From the NCBI GenBank assembly GCA_038380795.1, contig CM076259.1, positions 68,353,741 through 68,417,740 on the forward strand: DNA of 64,000 nt, written 5' to 3'. Positions within the stretch are counted from its first letter, which is position 1; each line of letters starts with the position of its first letter. Below the pieces are notes generated by a model. It saw nothing but the letters and a program-made list of their open reading frames with translations, made no database searches and was not told where the DNA came from. This DNA comes from Pyrocephalus nanus (lineage: Eukaryota; Chordata; Aves; Passeriformes; Tyrannidae). This document shows positions 1 to 11,400 of the stretch, one piece after another. The translations under genes were made by a program, and so were the position numbers.

Positions 1-1269
1 TGTTCACATTCTCTCTTTGGTTGAGTTACTTGGGGATTACACTGATGTGACTGACATCAGATTTTGACCAACTGCAGTGAAACTTTGATAAAGAGCTGTC
101 AGATTTCTTCTTTGATGAAGACTGTACCATGAGATTTCTATTATAACCTCCTTTGCTCTCAGCTGGAACTCTCTCAGTTAGAGTTCTTTATAGTAGAGGG
201 TTTTCTTTCCTTTTTACTTTATCCTTTCCTCAACTTCATGTTCTTCTGCAGAGCTCTTAAATCTTTCATAGCAACATGTGAGAAAGTCCCTTGCTATTTT
301 GTAACTTTTCATAACAACAGACCATATTAAAGAAAAACAAAATTAAGAGCTTTCAGTGGGAGGGTGAGACACTTTACTCTCAACATTGTTTTTATTAGAA
401 GCTGATTCAAATCAGTAACAAGGCTATTTATAGTCCAGAAGGTCTGGGCCCTTGTCTTCTTTCCTTCAAATGTACCTTAGCAGCATCATATGTTGCCATA
501 GAGCCAAACCAGGGATCCTTGAGGATGGATGATCTTTGCACTATGGGAATGACAAATTTATAGGCCTCAAAAAGCACAGGTAGATTGGACCTCAGCATAC
601 AGTTCTTTAATACCCTCTTTTAATTTTATTGATGCATGTGGAAAAATACAAGTGGTTTCAGTTCATGTAGACTTTTCTTGGAAGGCATTCAGCCGTCAGG
701 CAGATTTTCTCCTTGTTGGTTTTTATCTCTGTTGTAATTTCTAAGGAATGCTATTTCTGATTATCAGTTCAAGACTCTAACTTCTTTCAAAATTAAACAG
801 TGTTTTTAGTCATGACTTGGTTAAAAGTAGAACAGGTCTTTTGAGTTTTTTAAATAAATCAGATGTTCAGGGAGAAGTGCACATTCAGAGCAAATCTTTG
901 TCTTCATGCCTATGGCCAGACTGTTAAGTAGCTGTGTTACTGGTATTCTAGGTTCTTAAAACAGAATACTTATTTTATATATATATCTAGAGAGAGAGAC
1001 TTAATATAATATATAGACACATTATATAGGGGTTACATTAGGGAACTTGAGTATTTACTGCATAGGATCAAACAAGGGATGAGGGAGTGCTTTTAATAAT
1101 TTGTGAAATACAATTATAACAGCCAAGATAATTAACTTGGCCAAATATTAACTGCTTTTCTCCTTGCCATTAGAGATTCATGCACCTACAGGTAGTGTAA
1201 AGAAATTGGGATGGTACAGTCCGTCTCTTAGCCTTACAAGTAAGGCAGAACTATTTTTTTCATTCCTGT

Positions 1270-1720
1270 TAAGTGGATCCACATAACCCTTTTTCAGCTC
1301 CATGCTTGGGGCTTCTTGCAGACCCCTACCTTCCAGTTCTCCACTTTCTAACCTTCTGCAGTGTGAGGGGCAGCAGGGGCATCTTCCCACGAGGTAAGGT
1401 GAGCTGGGACCTGAGTGGGACAGCTAAGGCTGCCCCACAGTGCTCAAGCAAGAGCAGCATTGGTGGTGATCAGGGTCATCTGACAGTCCCACTATCCGAA
1501 CAAGTCCACAGTGATGAGGCACGTTCCACCTAAAGCTAGGAAGTCAGTCAGCAGCTCAGGGTCTGGATCAATCCAGATACCAGGCACAGGCATGGCAGGA
1601 ATGTAAGCACACCTGTGAAGCCAATGCTAGCTTGTTCATGCTGCCTTGCACTGGAGCCAGTCACTGCAATCCAGCTGGTGATGGAAAAGCAGAAAAACTA
1701 CAGACCCTCCAAAACTCTGT
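1270..1720. other. GC-richer block, unclassified
   Basis: This block is visibly richer in G+C than the sequence around it and contains short open frames on both strands, none resembling a known protein. It could be an old LTR or other repeat, or a regulatory element. I could not match it to a CR1 consensus or to an LTR with clear TG/CA ends. Confidence 0.25.
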
Positions 1721-1888
1721 CTCAAACCACCTGACATCATACTGACACCTTGTGCTTGTTTGAAATGGTTTCCAGTGCTGGCACATTTTCCTATCCAGTG
1801 CCCTGTAGCAGAGATTCAGCTCTGGAGACATGGAAGTTTTCTTACAGCTGTTTTCAACTTAGTTAATTATTCTTTACTTTTGCCCTCT

Positions 1889-2007
1889 CTGTTTTTTTTT
1901 GTTGTTTTTGTTTTTGCATTTGTTTGTTTGTTTGTTTTTGTTTGGGTTTTTTTATTTTTGGTGAGTTTTTTGGAGATAACTAAACATACTTTTTTTTTTT
2001 TTTTTTC
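1889..2007. repeat. T-rich / TTTG low-complexity tract
   Basis: Interrupted runs of T with TTTG and TTTTTG units, including several consecutive TTTG copies near 1918-1936 and a long T run near 1991-2007. This is simple-sequence DNA without coding potential. The open frames reported across it are artefacts of the composition. Confidence 0.85.
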
Positions 2008-2218
2008 TGGAATAAAGAAAAGGCAGCAGTTGCAGGAAACAGTTCTATGTCTCAAGTAACTGGATCTATATCAAAGATAAGTGATGCTGCACCAAAGTGG
2101 AGCTACGTAAAAGCAGCTTGGCTGAATCTTAAGTGTAACCGACTGTTTTTACTTAAGTGCAATGTTTTTACTACTAAAAAAGCAGTTGTAGCAGAGAGGC
2201 AAAAAGCTACTTTGCTGA

Positions 2219-2259
2219 CTGCCTGCCTGCCTGCCTTACAACATACCTTACAACATACC
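2219..2259. repeat. Short tandem repeats: TGCC units then a 12-bp duplication
   Basis: About four TGCC units are followed directly by two perfect copies of the 12-mer TTACAACATACC (2236-2247 and 2248-2259). It is a small microsatellite or minisatellite, probably formed by replication slippage. Confidence 0.85.
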
Positions 2260-3209
2260 TCTGCCTTTTTAATACCAAAAGCATTTGGAAGGGAGAGGAG
2301 GCACCAGTAGCTTATAGCAAAAGCCAAGTATGTGAAAACAAGGCTTGAGATCTGGTTTTGTAAAAAATAGTTTCACAGAGTTGAGATACATTATTTTCAG
2401 CAGATTCTGGTGTGACAAAATTGTGGTTGTGGCAAATTAGAGGTAGAGGCTGCCTTGTCATCAGTGAGTTGGCAGTTGGATCAGATCAGACAGTTGTTTT
2501 TCCTTTTTCTAGTCTTATTTGAAATAGTTGCCTCAGTAGTACCTGAGGGTTTGGAAGATGGTCAGCAAGCATTTTGCAAATCCTCATTGATGAATGAGAG
2601 ATGCAGCCCAGGTGTGAGGGTGGGAACCTAGAGGACAGTGAGTTCCCTGTAGGAGTGGTAGTGCTGGAACTGGTGGCTCTCTGACTGTGGCTGTGGGATG
2701 GAAACCCATCATCACGTCTTGGATAAGAGTGTCTGGAACAGAACTTGGTAGAGTTCTTCAACTGATAAAATTCTTTAGTGCCTGCATAGTGTTTTTATAA
2801 AGTGCTGTTTTTTTGTGAGCATACTGAGCACAACAACTCTTTGGCAAGTGTTTCCCATTAGATGTCTGCTGCCCATAGTGACAAAAATAGATTTTTATTG
2901 TCTTTAGCCCTGAAAAAACAAATCTTCCCATTTAGAGGCATCTCATGCATGATTACAATTATTCCCCTAATTCCTTTTTACAAATCTTTTATTCTCTTAA
3001 GACCATTAACATTGATGGGGTCTTATTGGAAGTGAACTTGATTTCACTATAGATCTATACATGTGCATTAATGTGTAACCAGAGTGATGTCTCTAAGCAA
3101 GCCCCAAAGCCAGTGTCACTGCAGAAGTAAATGATGTTTGTTACCTTGATCTTTCACATGAAATATGACTTCTTTTATCATTTTTTTCCCTGCCATTCGG
3201 TTAATACAG

Positions 3210-3350
3210 TTTTCTTCAGCCTCCAAAGCCACTTTCGTCACTCAGCACGATACGGGATGGGAACTGGAGAGATGGCTGCTATTGATGAAGGATGCCCATC
3301 AACAGTGGAAAACAAATAATGCAGATTTCATTACCCAGCTGGCTGGGTAA
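3210..3350 (+). CDS. Candidate 3'-terminal coding exon of an unidentified gene (partial)
   Basis: A pyrimidine-rich tract (about 3172-3192) is followed by two possible AG splice acceptors, one ending at 3209 and one at 3219. The frame then stays open to a TAA at 3348-3350. From 3219 it encodes 43 residues. They look like ordinary protein: amphipathic, rich in W, K, D, E and Q, with the stretch WELERWLLLMKDAHQQW near the middle, ending in ITQLAG. Composition changes at the stop to AT-rich DNA resembling a 3' UTR. With the acceptor at 3209 the exon starts in frame; with 3219 one base of the first codon comes from the previous exon. I did not recognise the protein. A pleckstrin-homology-like C-terminal helix is one thought, but I could not match it to a family. 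No upstream exon was found in the 3.2 kb available. It could still be a chance open frame or a pseudogene exon. Confidence 0.5.
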   Translation, partial: FSSASKATFVTQHDTGWELERWLLLMKDAHQQWKTNNADFITQLAG

Positions 3351-4305
3351 CAATGATTTGGAAAAGGAGGGTCATACAGTATTATTTCCCCCAGGATCTT
3401 AATATGTAACCATCTACAATGCAATGTCATTTTTAAAAAATGAACATCTTATCAAATACTAAATATTGCACTTAATCAGTTACCTGAATTGCATTGTTAC
3501 CAGATTAACAATGGCAGCACTGGCATTTGGAACTGAAGAAGGTATTAAATGTGTGCAAAGTGCAAGAATATTTCCTTGGAAGGAGCTGGGACATTATGCT
3601 TCGGGGCAGCTTTGCCATACTAAAGTTCTGAGATAATTTATTCAGTGTAAAGGCATCATGCATTTTATTTTGAATTGGGGGGTACTTATGTATGTGCTTG
3701 ATTTTTTTTCTAGTGTTTCCAGTACATTTTATTTTGTATACTTAATTTCATTTAAACTTGCCTGAACCTTGAACAACAGAGATAATTTAACTTTTCTGTG
3801 CCATAAATAATATTTTTGGGGCAATGTACTTTTTTAGCACTAGGAACATATCTTACAAAATCTTACCATTGGCAATACAAAGCAGTATATTTATGTTGCA
3901 GAAGCACAAAAGAAAGGTAGCATTCACTGGAAATTGTCATCCAGCTGGGTCAGCATGGTTCTGTTGGTCCTTCACCATTTGTTCAATTGTTAATTTATTG
4001 TCATAGTGTTTTGTATTTAAAATGGCAGCATAAGTCTCATTGCATTTACAAAGATACAGTGATCTCTAAAACTACAGTTGATTTTCAGTACTTTATTACA
4101 AAGAATAAAATTGTAATGTTTTATTAACAGTTGCTTATGGAAAGTGAGTTTTAATGTGAATAAATCTTTTTGATAGACCTTTTACAAAATTCAATTGCAC
4201 TAATCAATGCTTTCTTACAATGGCATATGACTTAATATTTGATTACAACTGTGTATACTGCTGTTTTGGAATGTTTCAGGAAATAAAGAATCTATTTCAG
4301 CAATA
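3351..4305 (+). other. Probable 3' UTR of the preceding exon
   Basis: AT-rich sequence downstream of the candidate stop codon, with no recognisable repeats. AATAAA hexamers on the + strand lie at 4104-4109, 4159-4164 and 4282-4287. The last could place the mRNA end near 4305. The UTR call depends on the exon at 3210-3350 being real; the boundaries are inferred. Confidence 0.4.
4282..4287 (+). terminator. Candidate polyadenylation signal AATAAA
   Basis: A canonical hexamer at the end of the proposed 3' UTR, followed within about 20-35 bases by T-rich sequence. Earlier hexamers at 4104 and 4159 could be alternative sites. Such hexamers are common by chance in AT-rich DNA. Confidence 0.3.
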
Positions 4306-7300
4306 ATGCTCTTCTTTAGTGTGCAATGTAAACGTTGTCAGAATTTAGCAACTGTCATCTACTTAGCTCCTGAAGTTTGTACTTAAATTTATCAAGATTA
4401 TGCTGGACTTTTTGCAAATAGTAACTGAGTAATCTGAAAAACTCCTTTTTTTTCAACTGTGTTATGAAGCCATGGTATGCCTAGAAGACAAATATGTATT
4501 ATTTTCAAATCAATCTTATTTTGATCTTAAGAGTTTTTTTCAGTGTTTAGATTCTGCAAGTGCAAATTTGACTTGCAATGGGAAACAGATTGTGTACCAG
4601 GTGAATCTATGGCTGTGGCTCTGAATTCGCTCAAAGACCTTAAAAGGACAATCTAAAATAAAAAGCAAAGGGGAAGTGTTTGATGGTGAGTAAAACCTTC
4701 ATTACGCTGAGAAGTGATGTATGGTAGTGCGGTAGTATACCTGCTCAGCATAACGTTGTTCAACAGAGATAAAGAGTTAGTTTTTCACACTGTAATTGTT
4801 TTAATCCAGTTAAAATCGTTTTCCTCCCCCCAAAAAAGCAGAACTGTTGAAAAAAGTATCAAGAAATAATTCAAAAAAGAAATTATCTCTGCAGAGGTAA
4901 GTATTTAAGCAGAGGTATGCCATACTCATCTTCTTCATTACAAGCTTTAATTAGAAGAAATTACACTTAAAGTGTGGACAGTCTCTGTTCTTGAATGATT
5001 TGTCTCACTCACAGACTGACTGTGGTGGGGTTCACAGCCAGCTCAGGGGTGCTTTGCTTTTCGCCTGTGAGGAGGTGGTCTGTAGAACCTCCTGAATTAA
5101 TAAGCTCTCCCAGCTTTTGATGCTGGGGATTCAACATGATGTTCATTAAAGTTGGATGAAGACCAGTGGCAGTGATTAGCTGCTTGTCATTGCCAAAAGC
5201 CCTGGTCTGAGATAACTCTTCACTCTGTTCCCTCCTGCCAGTATTTTATTGCTGTTCCTCCTTTATCTGCAACACCACAGCACCACGTTATTCTCAGTTT
5301 TTGAAATAGGTAGCAGTTGGAGGTAATACTGAGTTGTACACAGGAGGGCAGTATATACTTTGAAAATGTTTTCAATTTGCTAGCTAAAGCTCTTCTCTTT
5401 ACCAGGCTCTTGGTTTGAAGCCAGTGCATATGTTTTTTTCCAGTTGTCTATGTGTGATTCCATGTTAAAGGAAGGTGCTTGAATGTGATTTGCATTTTTA
5501 AATTTCACACTACAACATGTGTCATGATCTGGAGAGTCAAGCATCTTGGATATTATGAGCTCTTTGAGAAGATGCAGTTGTTTTGCTTTTTATTTATCCT
5601 GTTCCCTTGCAATACCTCATGTCAGGATTTGGTAACCTTATAGCTTCGCTGTTTTAAGTGATTTTGTCAAGTATCTGTCACGTGCCATCAAACTTTAGGA
5701 GGAAACACCAGGTATGAGCAGCTTGATCTAAGAATTGACAGAATCACACTTTTTTCTGGTACTGCTGCTGTTTGGCTGTAGCTGGTGGGGCTGTGTCCCC
5801 TGAGATTAGCGTCAGTGAACCAGATACTGCTGCACAGTGTCATGTTCCTCACAACGGTCTCAGTGGGAGCAAACTGTGTGGAATATGCAACACAAACCCA
5901 CTTCTGTCAGGCTCAGTTTTGTGAGAGACAGAATCTCCCTCAGGGCAGTGGGAAACAGCAAGACCACGTAGTTACCTTTAAAAATAAAGGCTCAGACTTA
6001 TTTTTCACAATGAAAAAGTAATGTCTAAGTGTAAGGAAGCATTTGAGAACTCTCTCCCTTCTCTTTGGTTCTTCTCTTTTGGTCCATGAATGCACATCGC
6101 ACTACTTTCTCCTTGTTGCTGCATCCCAAAAATTATCTTACTCCTTCTGCCTGAACTGTAGTCTTGGGCTCAGCTCTTGAGCTACTGCTTGAGTCTCAGC
6201 AATGTTTTTCTCAAAGGTCTTTTCCCCTCCCTTTTTAGTCAGTGAGGGTACATTTATTCAACAATTACTGAGTGTTGAAGTGAATTCCCATATCAAAGTC
6301 CATGATGCCAACCTGCCTTGTGCCTGTGTTGCAAGCATGTCACCTCTTGGCACCCTTCTGTGTTGCCCCTCACTTTAGGGGACCCCTACACATCTCCATT
6401 TTAAGTACCACTTAAAGCAGGACAACAGTTAAATTGCCAGCATTGTCATCATCTACTTTTGAGCCCACTAATGAATGCTGCTTCATGATTTTTTTTCTTT
6501 CATGGGTGATTTTTGCTATACCTAAATTCCAAGTTGTTGGAGACATGGACTCCTGTCTTTTTCCTTTGTGTTTTTACAGCATGAAGCCCTATAGAATCTC
6601 AGGCCCACCATTACAATGCCTGTATGCTAAACACATACTAAAAATTAGCATTTTTATACAGAAAAACACTACTTAAATATCCACAATGAATGACTGGTGA
6701 GGTTTCCTAAATTAAAAAGAATTGGAGCAGTAACTCACTCTCTTGGAAGTGGATTTGTGATTTTTAATGCTCAGGCATGACTTACTGTTTCAGAACTTGT
6801 GGTTAAAAAGGAAATGACTAAACCAAGATGACTTGCTCTGTCACCGTTGAAGTCAAAAGGGTATATTCTGGCTAGTCTGGTTTAATTTTTTCTTTTTCCC
6901 ATTTGACCAACCCATCTGCTCAGCCGTTTTTTCCCCCTCATCGATACTTCTACCTCTTGCATTCCCCAGATTCACACCTTTCTAGTAACCTCTCTCAGTG
7001 ATTACACATGCACTTTTGGCCTGTGCAGTTCCTGACCATCCACCTACAGATCCCACCCGGGTATTCTTCTGCTCACTCACCGTCCTGGGGAGCCGGTCCT
7101 CAGTGCATCTTTTGTCTCCCATCATTGGACTTTCAGCTGTTACCTTAGCAGGTAAGCAGTTATACTTAATCCAAATTAATGTCAGTGGGGTAGGGGGTCA
7201 CACCTCTGCTCTCAGATCTGACCAGGCTGCCCATTAGTTTCAAGGGCAATTCAAGGGATTGGCTTTGACCTAGAGATTATCTTTGCCCAGGAGATTATCC

Positions 7301-7501
7301 TTCTATGTGTGCAGTTCAACAATACTTTATATAAAGCACCTCATGGAAGGAAGGAAGGGAGTGATTAGATAGGTTGATTCTTGAAACCTCATTCCCCTTT
7401 TATATAAGCCATAATCATTTAGGTGACTTCAGCGTTACAAGTCTCTTATCCATAAACAAACAAAAAAGAGTCTTTTGGTGCCCAAATACTGATATATATA
7501 T
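4306..7501. other. Intergenic DNA, nothing recognised
   Basis: Unique-looking AT-rich sequence. The short open frames at about 5785-6021 and 6434-6676 have no protein-like character or splice context. No repeat family was recognised. Confidence 0.6.
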
Positions 7502-7897
7502 CCAGACACAAAGCTGGATGATTTACTCCAGGTGGGGTCTGACCATAGCGGAGTAGAGGGGCAGAATCCCTTCCCTTGACCTGCTGACCACACTGCTTGT
7601 GATGCAGCTCGGGATACAATTGGCTTTCTGGGCTGCAAGTACACTTTGCTCTATCATGTCCAGCCTCTCATCCACCAGCACCGCCAAGTCCTTCTCGTCA
7701 GGGCTACTCTCAATCTGTTCATCCCCCAGCCTGTATTGATACCAGGATGTATCCCTTCAGGATGGTATCCTGTCCTTCAGATATGTCAACTGCACCACTC
7801 AATTTGGTGTCATCTGCTAATTTGCTGAGGGTGCACTCAGTCCCTGCATCTATATCATTAATGAAGATATTAAATAACATTGGTCCCAGTACAGATA
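7502..7897 (-). mobile_element. CR1 LINE fragment, reverse-transcriptase C-terminal region
   Basis: Read on the - strand this matches the avian CR1 consensus from the end of the reverse transcriptase into the following region. The RT catalytic box reads L-A-D-D (codons at 7809-7820), inside a frame that begins with the typical [12 protein letters not shown] stretch. Compared with CR1 there is an internal deletion of roughly 100 or more bases near 7740-7770. The element lacks both the 5' half and the 3' tail, so it is a dead fragment. Its 5' side abuts another CR1 in the opposite orientation. Confidence 0.9.
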
Positions 7898-7898
7898 A

Positions 7899-8470
7899 TG
7901 GCATCCTGGCTTGTATGAGAAATAGTATGGCCAGCAGGACGAGGGAAGTGATTGTTCCCATGTGGCATTGGTGAGGCCACACCTTGAATCCTCTGTTCAG
8001 TTTTGGGCCCCTCTCTACTAGAAGGACATTTTGGTGCTGAGAGTGTCCAGAGAGGGGCAGCAAAGCCAGTGAAGGGTCCGGAGCACAAGGACCAGCTGAG
8101 GGAGCTGGGGTTATTTAGCCTCTATGTAGAAGAACAGTCTCAGGGGTGAGCTTATCGCTCTCTACAATTACCTGAAAAAAGGTTGTAGTGAGGTGGGGTT
8201 GGCCTCTTGTCCCAGGCAATGAGCAACAGGACAAGAGGAGAGGGCCTCCAACTGCACCAGGGGAGGTTCAGGTTGGACATCAAGAATATTTTTTTCACAG
8301 GCATTGGACTGGTCTGCCTGCGGAGGAGGTAGAGTCACCATGGAAGTGTTCACAAAATGGATGTGACACTTGGTACTATAGTTTAGTTGGCGTGGTGGTG
8401 TTTGGTCAGAGGTTGGATTCAATGATCTTGGAGGTCTTTTCCAACCTTAATGATTCCATGATTGCATGAC
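7899..8470 (+). mobile_element. CR1 LINE 3' end, 5'-truncated
   Basis: Matches the last roughly 570 bases of an avian CR1: the end of the ORF2 reading frame, the block about tracts that end in minor-groove G-rich motifs, and the 3' UTR. It ends in the characteristic AATGATTCCATGATT tail near 8449-8463. It is 5'-truncated, as most CR1 copies are. The open frames in it contain stops, so it is not active. It overlaps in CR1 coordinates with the neighbouring - strand copy but differs in sequence, so it belongs to a different subfamily or insertion. Confidence 0.92.
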
Positions 8471-11400
8471 TCTTACTGCATTTCTTTAAAAGAAGTAGTA
8501 AGCACATTTTTTAACTTAGATACATATAAAGGCAACTGGTAGTCTTGTTTTCTACTGGTTCATGTGAACAGTGGACAGATATATAGAACTGGCTCTTGAC
8601 ATCTACATGTTAAGAAGTTTGGATGTTGAATGATAGTTGAACTTCAAACTTTTTGCAGAGCAAAACTTTAAAAATTAATCTCTATAGGCTATCTATCTTG
8701 ACTTTTTAGAGATGGAGAGAAGCTTGGTATGTAACACAGTCAAAATACGAGCACAGTTCTCAGATGCAGCTGTCAAGATTTTATGAAACTACAGGTAAAT
8801 AAACAATAGATAATGTTCACAAACCATTAAATGAGTCTTCCTTGCAGACAAATGTGACAAATGCACAAAATGAAGGTAACTTAACTACCATCACTCTCTC
8901 ATTGGATATTTGCTGCTGCTCTGCTGAATTCAGGCCTCTTTGCAAAGAGGTTGGACATCTTGATTGAGCTGTGTAAGTTGTTCTTGTGCCTGGGCTGAAA
9001 AATCCACTTGTGACTCCGAAGCACGGAGGAGATTTGGCCCTGCAGTGTGGCTCTGCAGTGCAGATCCATTGCTCTGCAGCAGCCCCATTGCTTTCCAGAA
9101 GCACAATGCCTTCTGGACACCTGGTGCCCAGATGCCTGTCCATGGCTATCTGCTGCCCTCTGTGGAGGTACCAGAGAGCAGATGTTCTTTGCTTGCTGAG
9201 ATGGAGTGCTTAAAAGAGGCTACTTAACTGGGGCAGAGTCCAACTAAACAATACTCAAATGTTAATTTTGTTCTGTGAGCACAGCTAAAAGATTATGTTT
9301 TGCCTTTTCATACACAATCTTTCTGCTCTTGAAAGCTCTTTCCCTATCCCCATGCATTTAGTATTGTATTATTCTATTGTGACTACTTTTAGTTAGAAGA
9401 ATGAAAATAATATTTCTTCTTTGTTTAAAAAAAAAATTTCTTTTTTGTTTCTGTTCACTTCTTGCCCCTGACATTTCTGTTGTTCCCCTAGAAAAATAAA
9501 ATATTCCATTGTCTTTGTGGCCAGATCTATAGAAAGAATGAGCCTGTGGCCAAATTCCCAAACTGAGCTCTAGCAGTCCAGCCAACCTTCATACTTTGCA
9601 GTCTGCACGCAGATGTTACTAAACAAGGTATATTAAGTCTGTCCAAGACTGAACTTTTCGATAATAGAAGCAGCAGAAAACATGATGTGGATGTCAACTA
9701 TAATACAGCTAAACTGGAATTTTATGAACTATTTTTTGCAATAATAGAAAAGAGAACATACTGATATGTTTCTATGACTTGACTTTGCAACCCTTCCTGC
9801 AGGAGGTTTTACTAACTTTTTGGATACCCTTGATATGTGCTTTTTTTGCTATCTTCTTAGGAATTTCATTGAGACAGTACAAATGTGTTGAAGTCATTGT
9901 AGCAAAATGAGACTAATGGCCTTCTTAGGAGACTTGCACTGTTTCTAAAACTGAGGTATTGCAATACCACCATTAGAGTATAATACAGCTTCTTTACATA
10001 ATGTTGCTAATGCCCTATTCAGTTCCTTTAAAATGGAAATAATTGAAATGAAAATCCAAGAACTACGAAGAAAAGAACAATTTTTAAAAAGTGATTTTTT
10101 TTAAGCCAAACAAAATATGTTTTGATTTAATCCATGTTTTTCTGGGCAGTCCCTGAGTGCACTAAATTATGCAGCTCTGATTATTGTATACATATTCAAT
10201 GGGAAGGATTTTTCTGTATATGAGAGAAGGAAAAAAGCAACAGATAAAATAGAGTGTTGCTCTTCACTGGATCTGAATTCACGTTAGACAACCTACTTCT
10301 GCCTCCAAAAAAGGATCACTTTTAGCACCTGATCTTTTCAACCAAAGTGAAACAGCACTGATGATGTGCAATGGTCCCCATCCCATTTAATTTACAGATG
10401 CAGCTACTTGGGTGGGTGCAGATGGGCTCGACTCCTTTTAAATATGCTCTCATCTGGCTGATATAAGTGAAGTCTGACCTAGAAGCTATGCTGAGTGTTA
10501 GTGGAGCTTATCTTGCTTCTCACGATAGCTTATTGCTTTGGCTAGTCTCATGCAGATGGAGATATGTGGTTGGGTGGGTTGGGCAGAAGGAGACCATGCA
10601 TCTGCCTTACCTAGTTCAGTACTATCAGCCTGTTAGCTGATGGTTGATAACAGATGTGTGGCTTTGTTATCTGGCCCTGTGGTTTGTGAGTGAGCTGAGT
10701 GATGCTCTTTGATGAAGAGCCAAATGGAATTATGCACAGTCTGACAACATGGGCATATTTTTCTGAAGCATCCAGTACTTGCAGCTCCCATTGCATCTAG
10801 CTCAAATGGTAAGACTTTTAGCATCTCTGAAATTAGACACTGGGAAAAATGGATCTTCCTGATACTGTCTTACTAAGGTCCCATTTAAAGTGATCTTTCC
10901 TTACTGTCAGCATCTTAAAGTCTGTTTAGAAAGCAGTTTATATGCAATGGCATTGAGTGAAAATGGGTTGGAATAAAATTCTCTGTCTGGGCACGGATAT
11001 TTTGGTTTTTTGTGGAATTCCAAACTCACTGCACAGAACATTCTGTTAAAACTAGTGGTTTAGATTGTTTTGCATTGTCGATGATACATTTTCCAAAGAA
11101 AATAGGAAGAAATGCTCTGTTTATTTGACAAGCTATTCCAGACAATTGGGATGATCATTTTCCCTGACACCCAACTGCTTTATACAGAATTGAGTGCAAA
11201 TGCCAATATTGATTGAAAAGTCTCAGGTATTCATAAAACTCCAAGTTAACTTTATAGTATAGCATAGCAAAAACTACACCTAGGGGACATTTACATAATG
11301 GAGGACTCCATCATGGAAAACCTTAGCAGCATTCCCAAGAGTAGACTTACTGCATCCGTATAGACTAAACCAACAGTTTGCTCAAGAAATTCAGGTCCTG

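Larger units (their letters stand above)
1..3209. other. Intron or intergenic stretch upstream of the terminal exon
   Basis: No convincing exon or known repeat was found here on either strand. It contains short AT dinucleotide and AG runs near 970-1010, a GC-richer block at about 1270-1720, T-rich low-complexity DNA at 1889-2007 and a small tandem repeat at 2219-2259. If the exon at 3210-3350 is real, at least the right part of this stretch is its upstream intron. Open frames here are short and show no family resemblance. Confidence 0.5.

Noticed and set aside
1760..2059. Phe/Val-rich membrane-protein-like open frames on both strands
   Set aside because: They lie across T-rich simple sequence; the hydrophobic character is a composition artefact.
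7502..8470. A single CR1 inserted with a 5' inversion (twin priming)
   Set aside because: The two halves overlap in CR1 coordinates and differ too much in the shared part to come from one RNA.
8817..9227. Overlapping open frames on both strands in a GC-richer patch
   Set aside because: No family likeness, no splice sites and frames on both strands of equal quality, typical of chance in GC-richer DNA.
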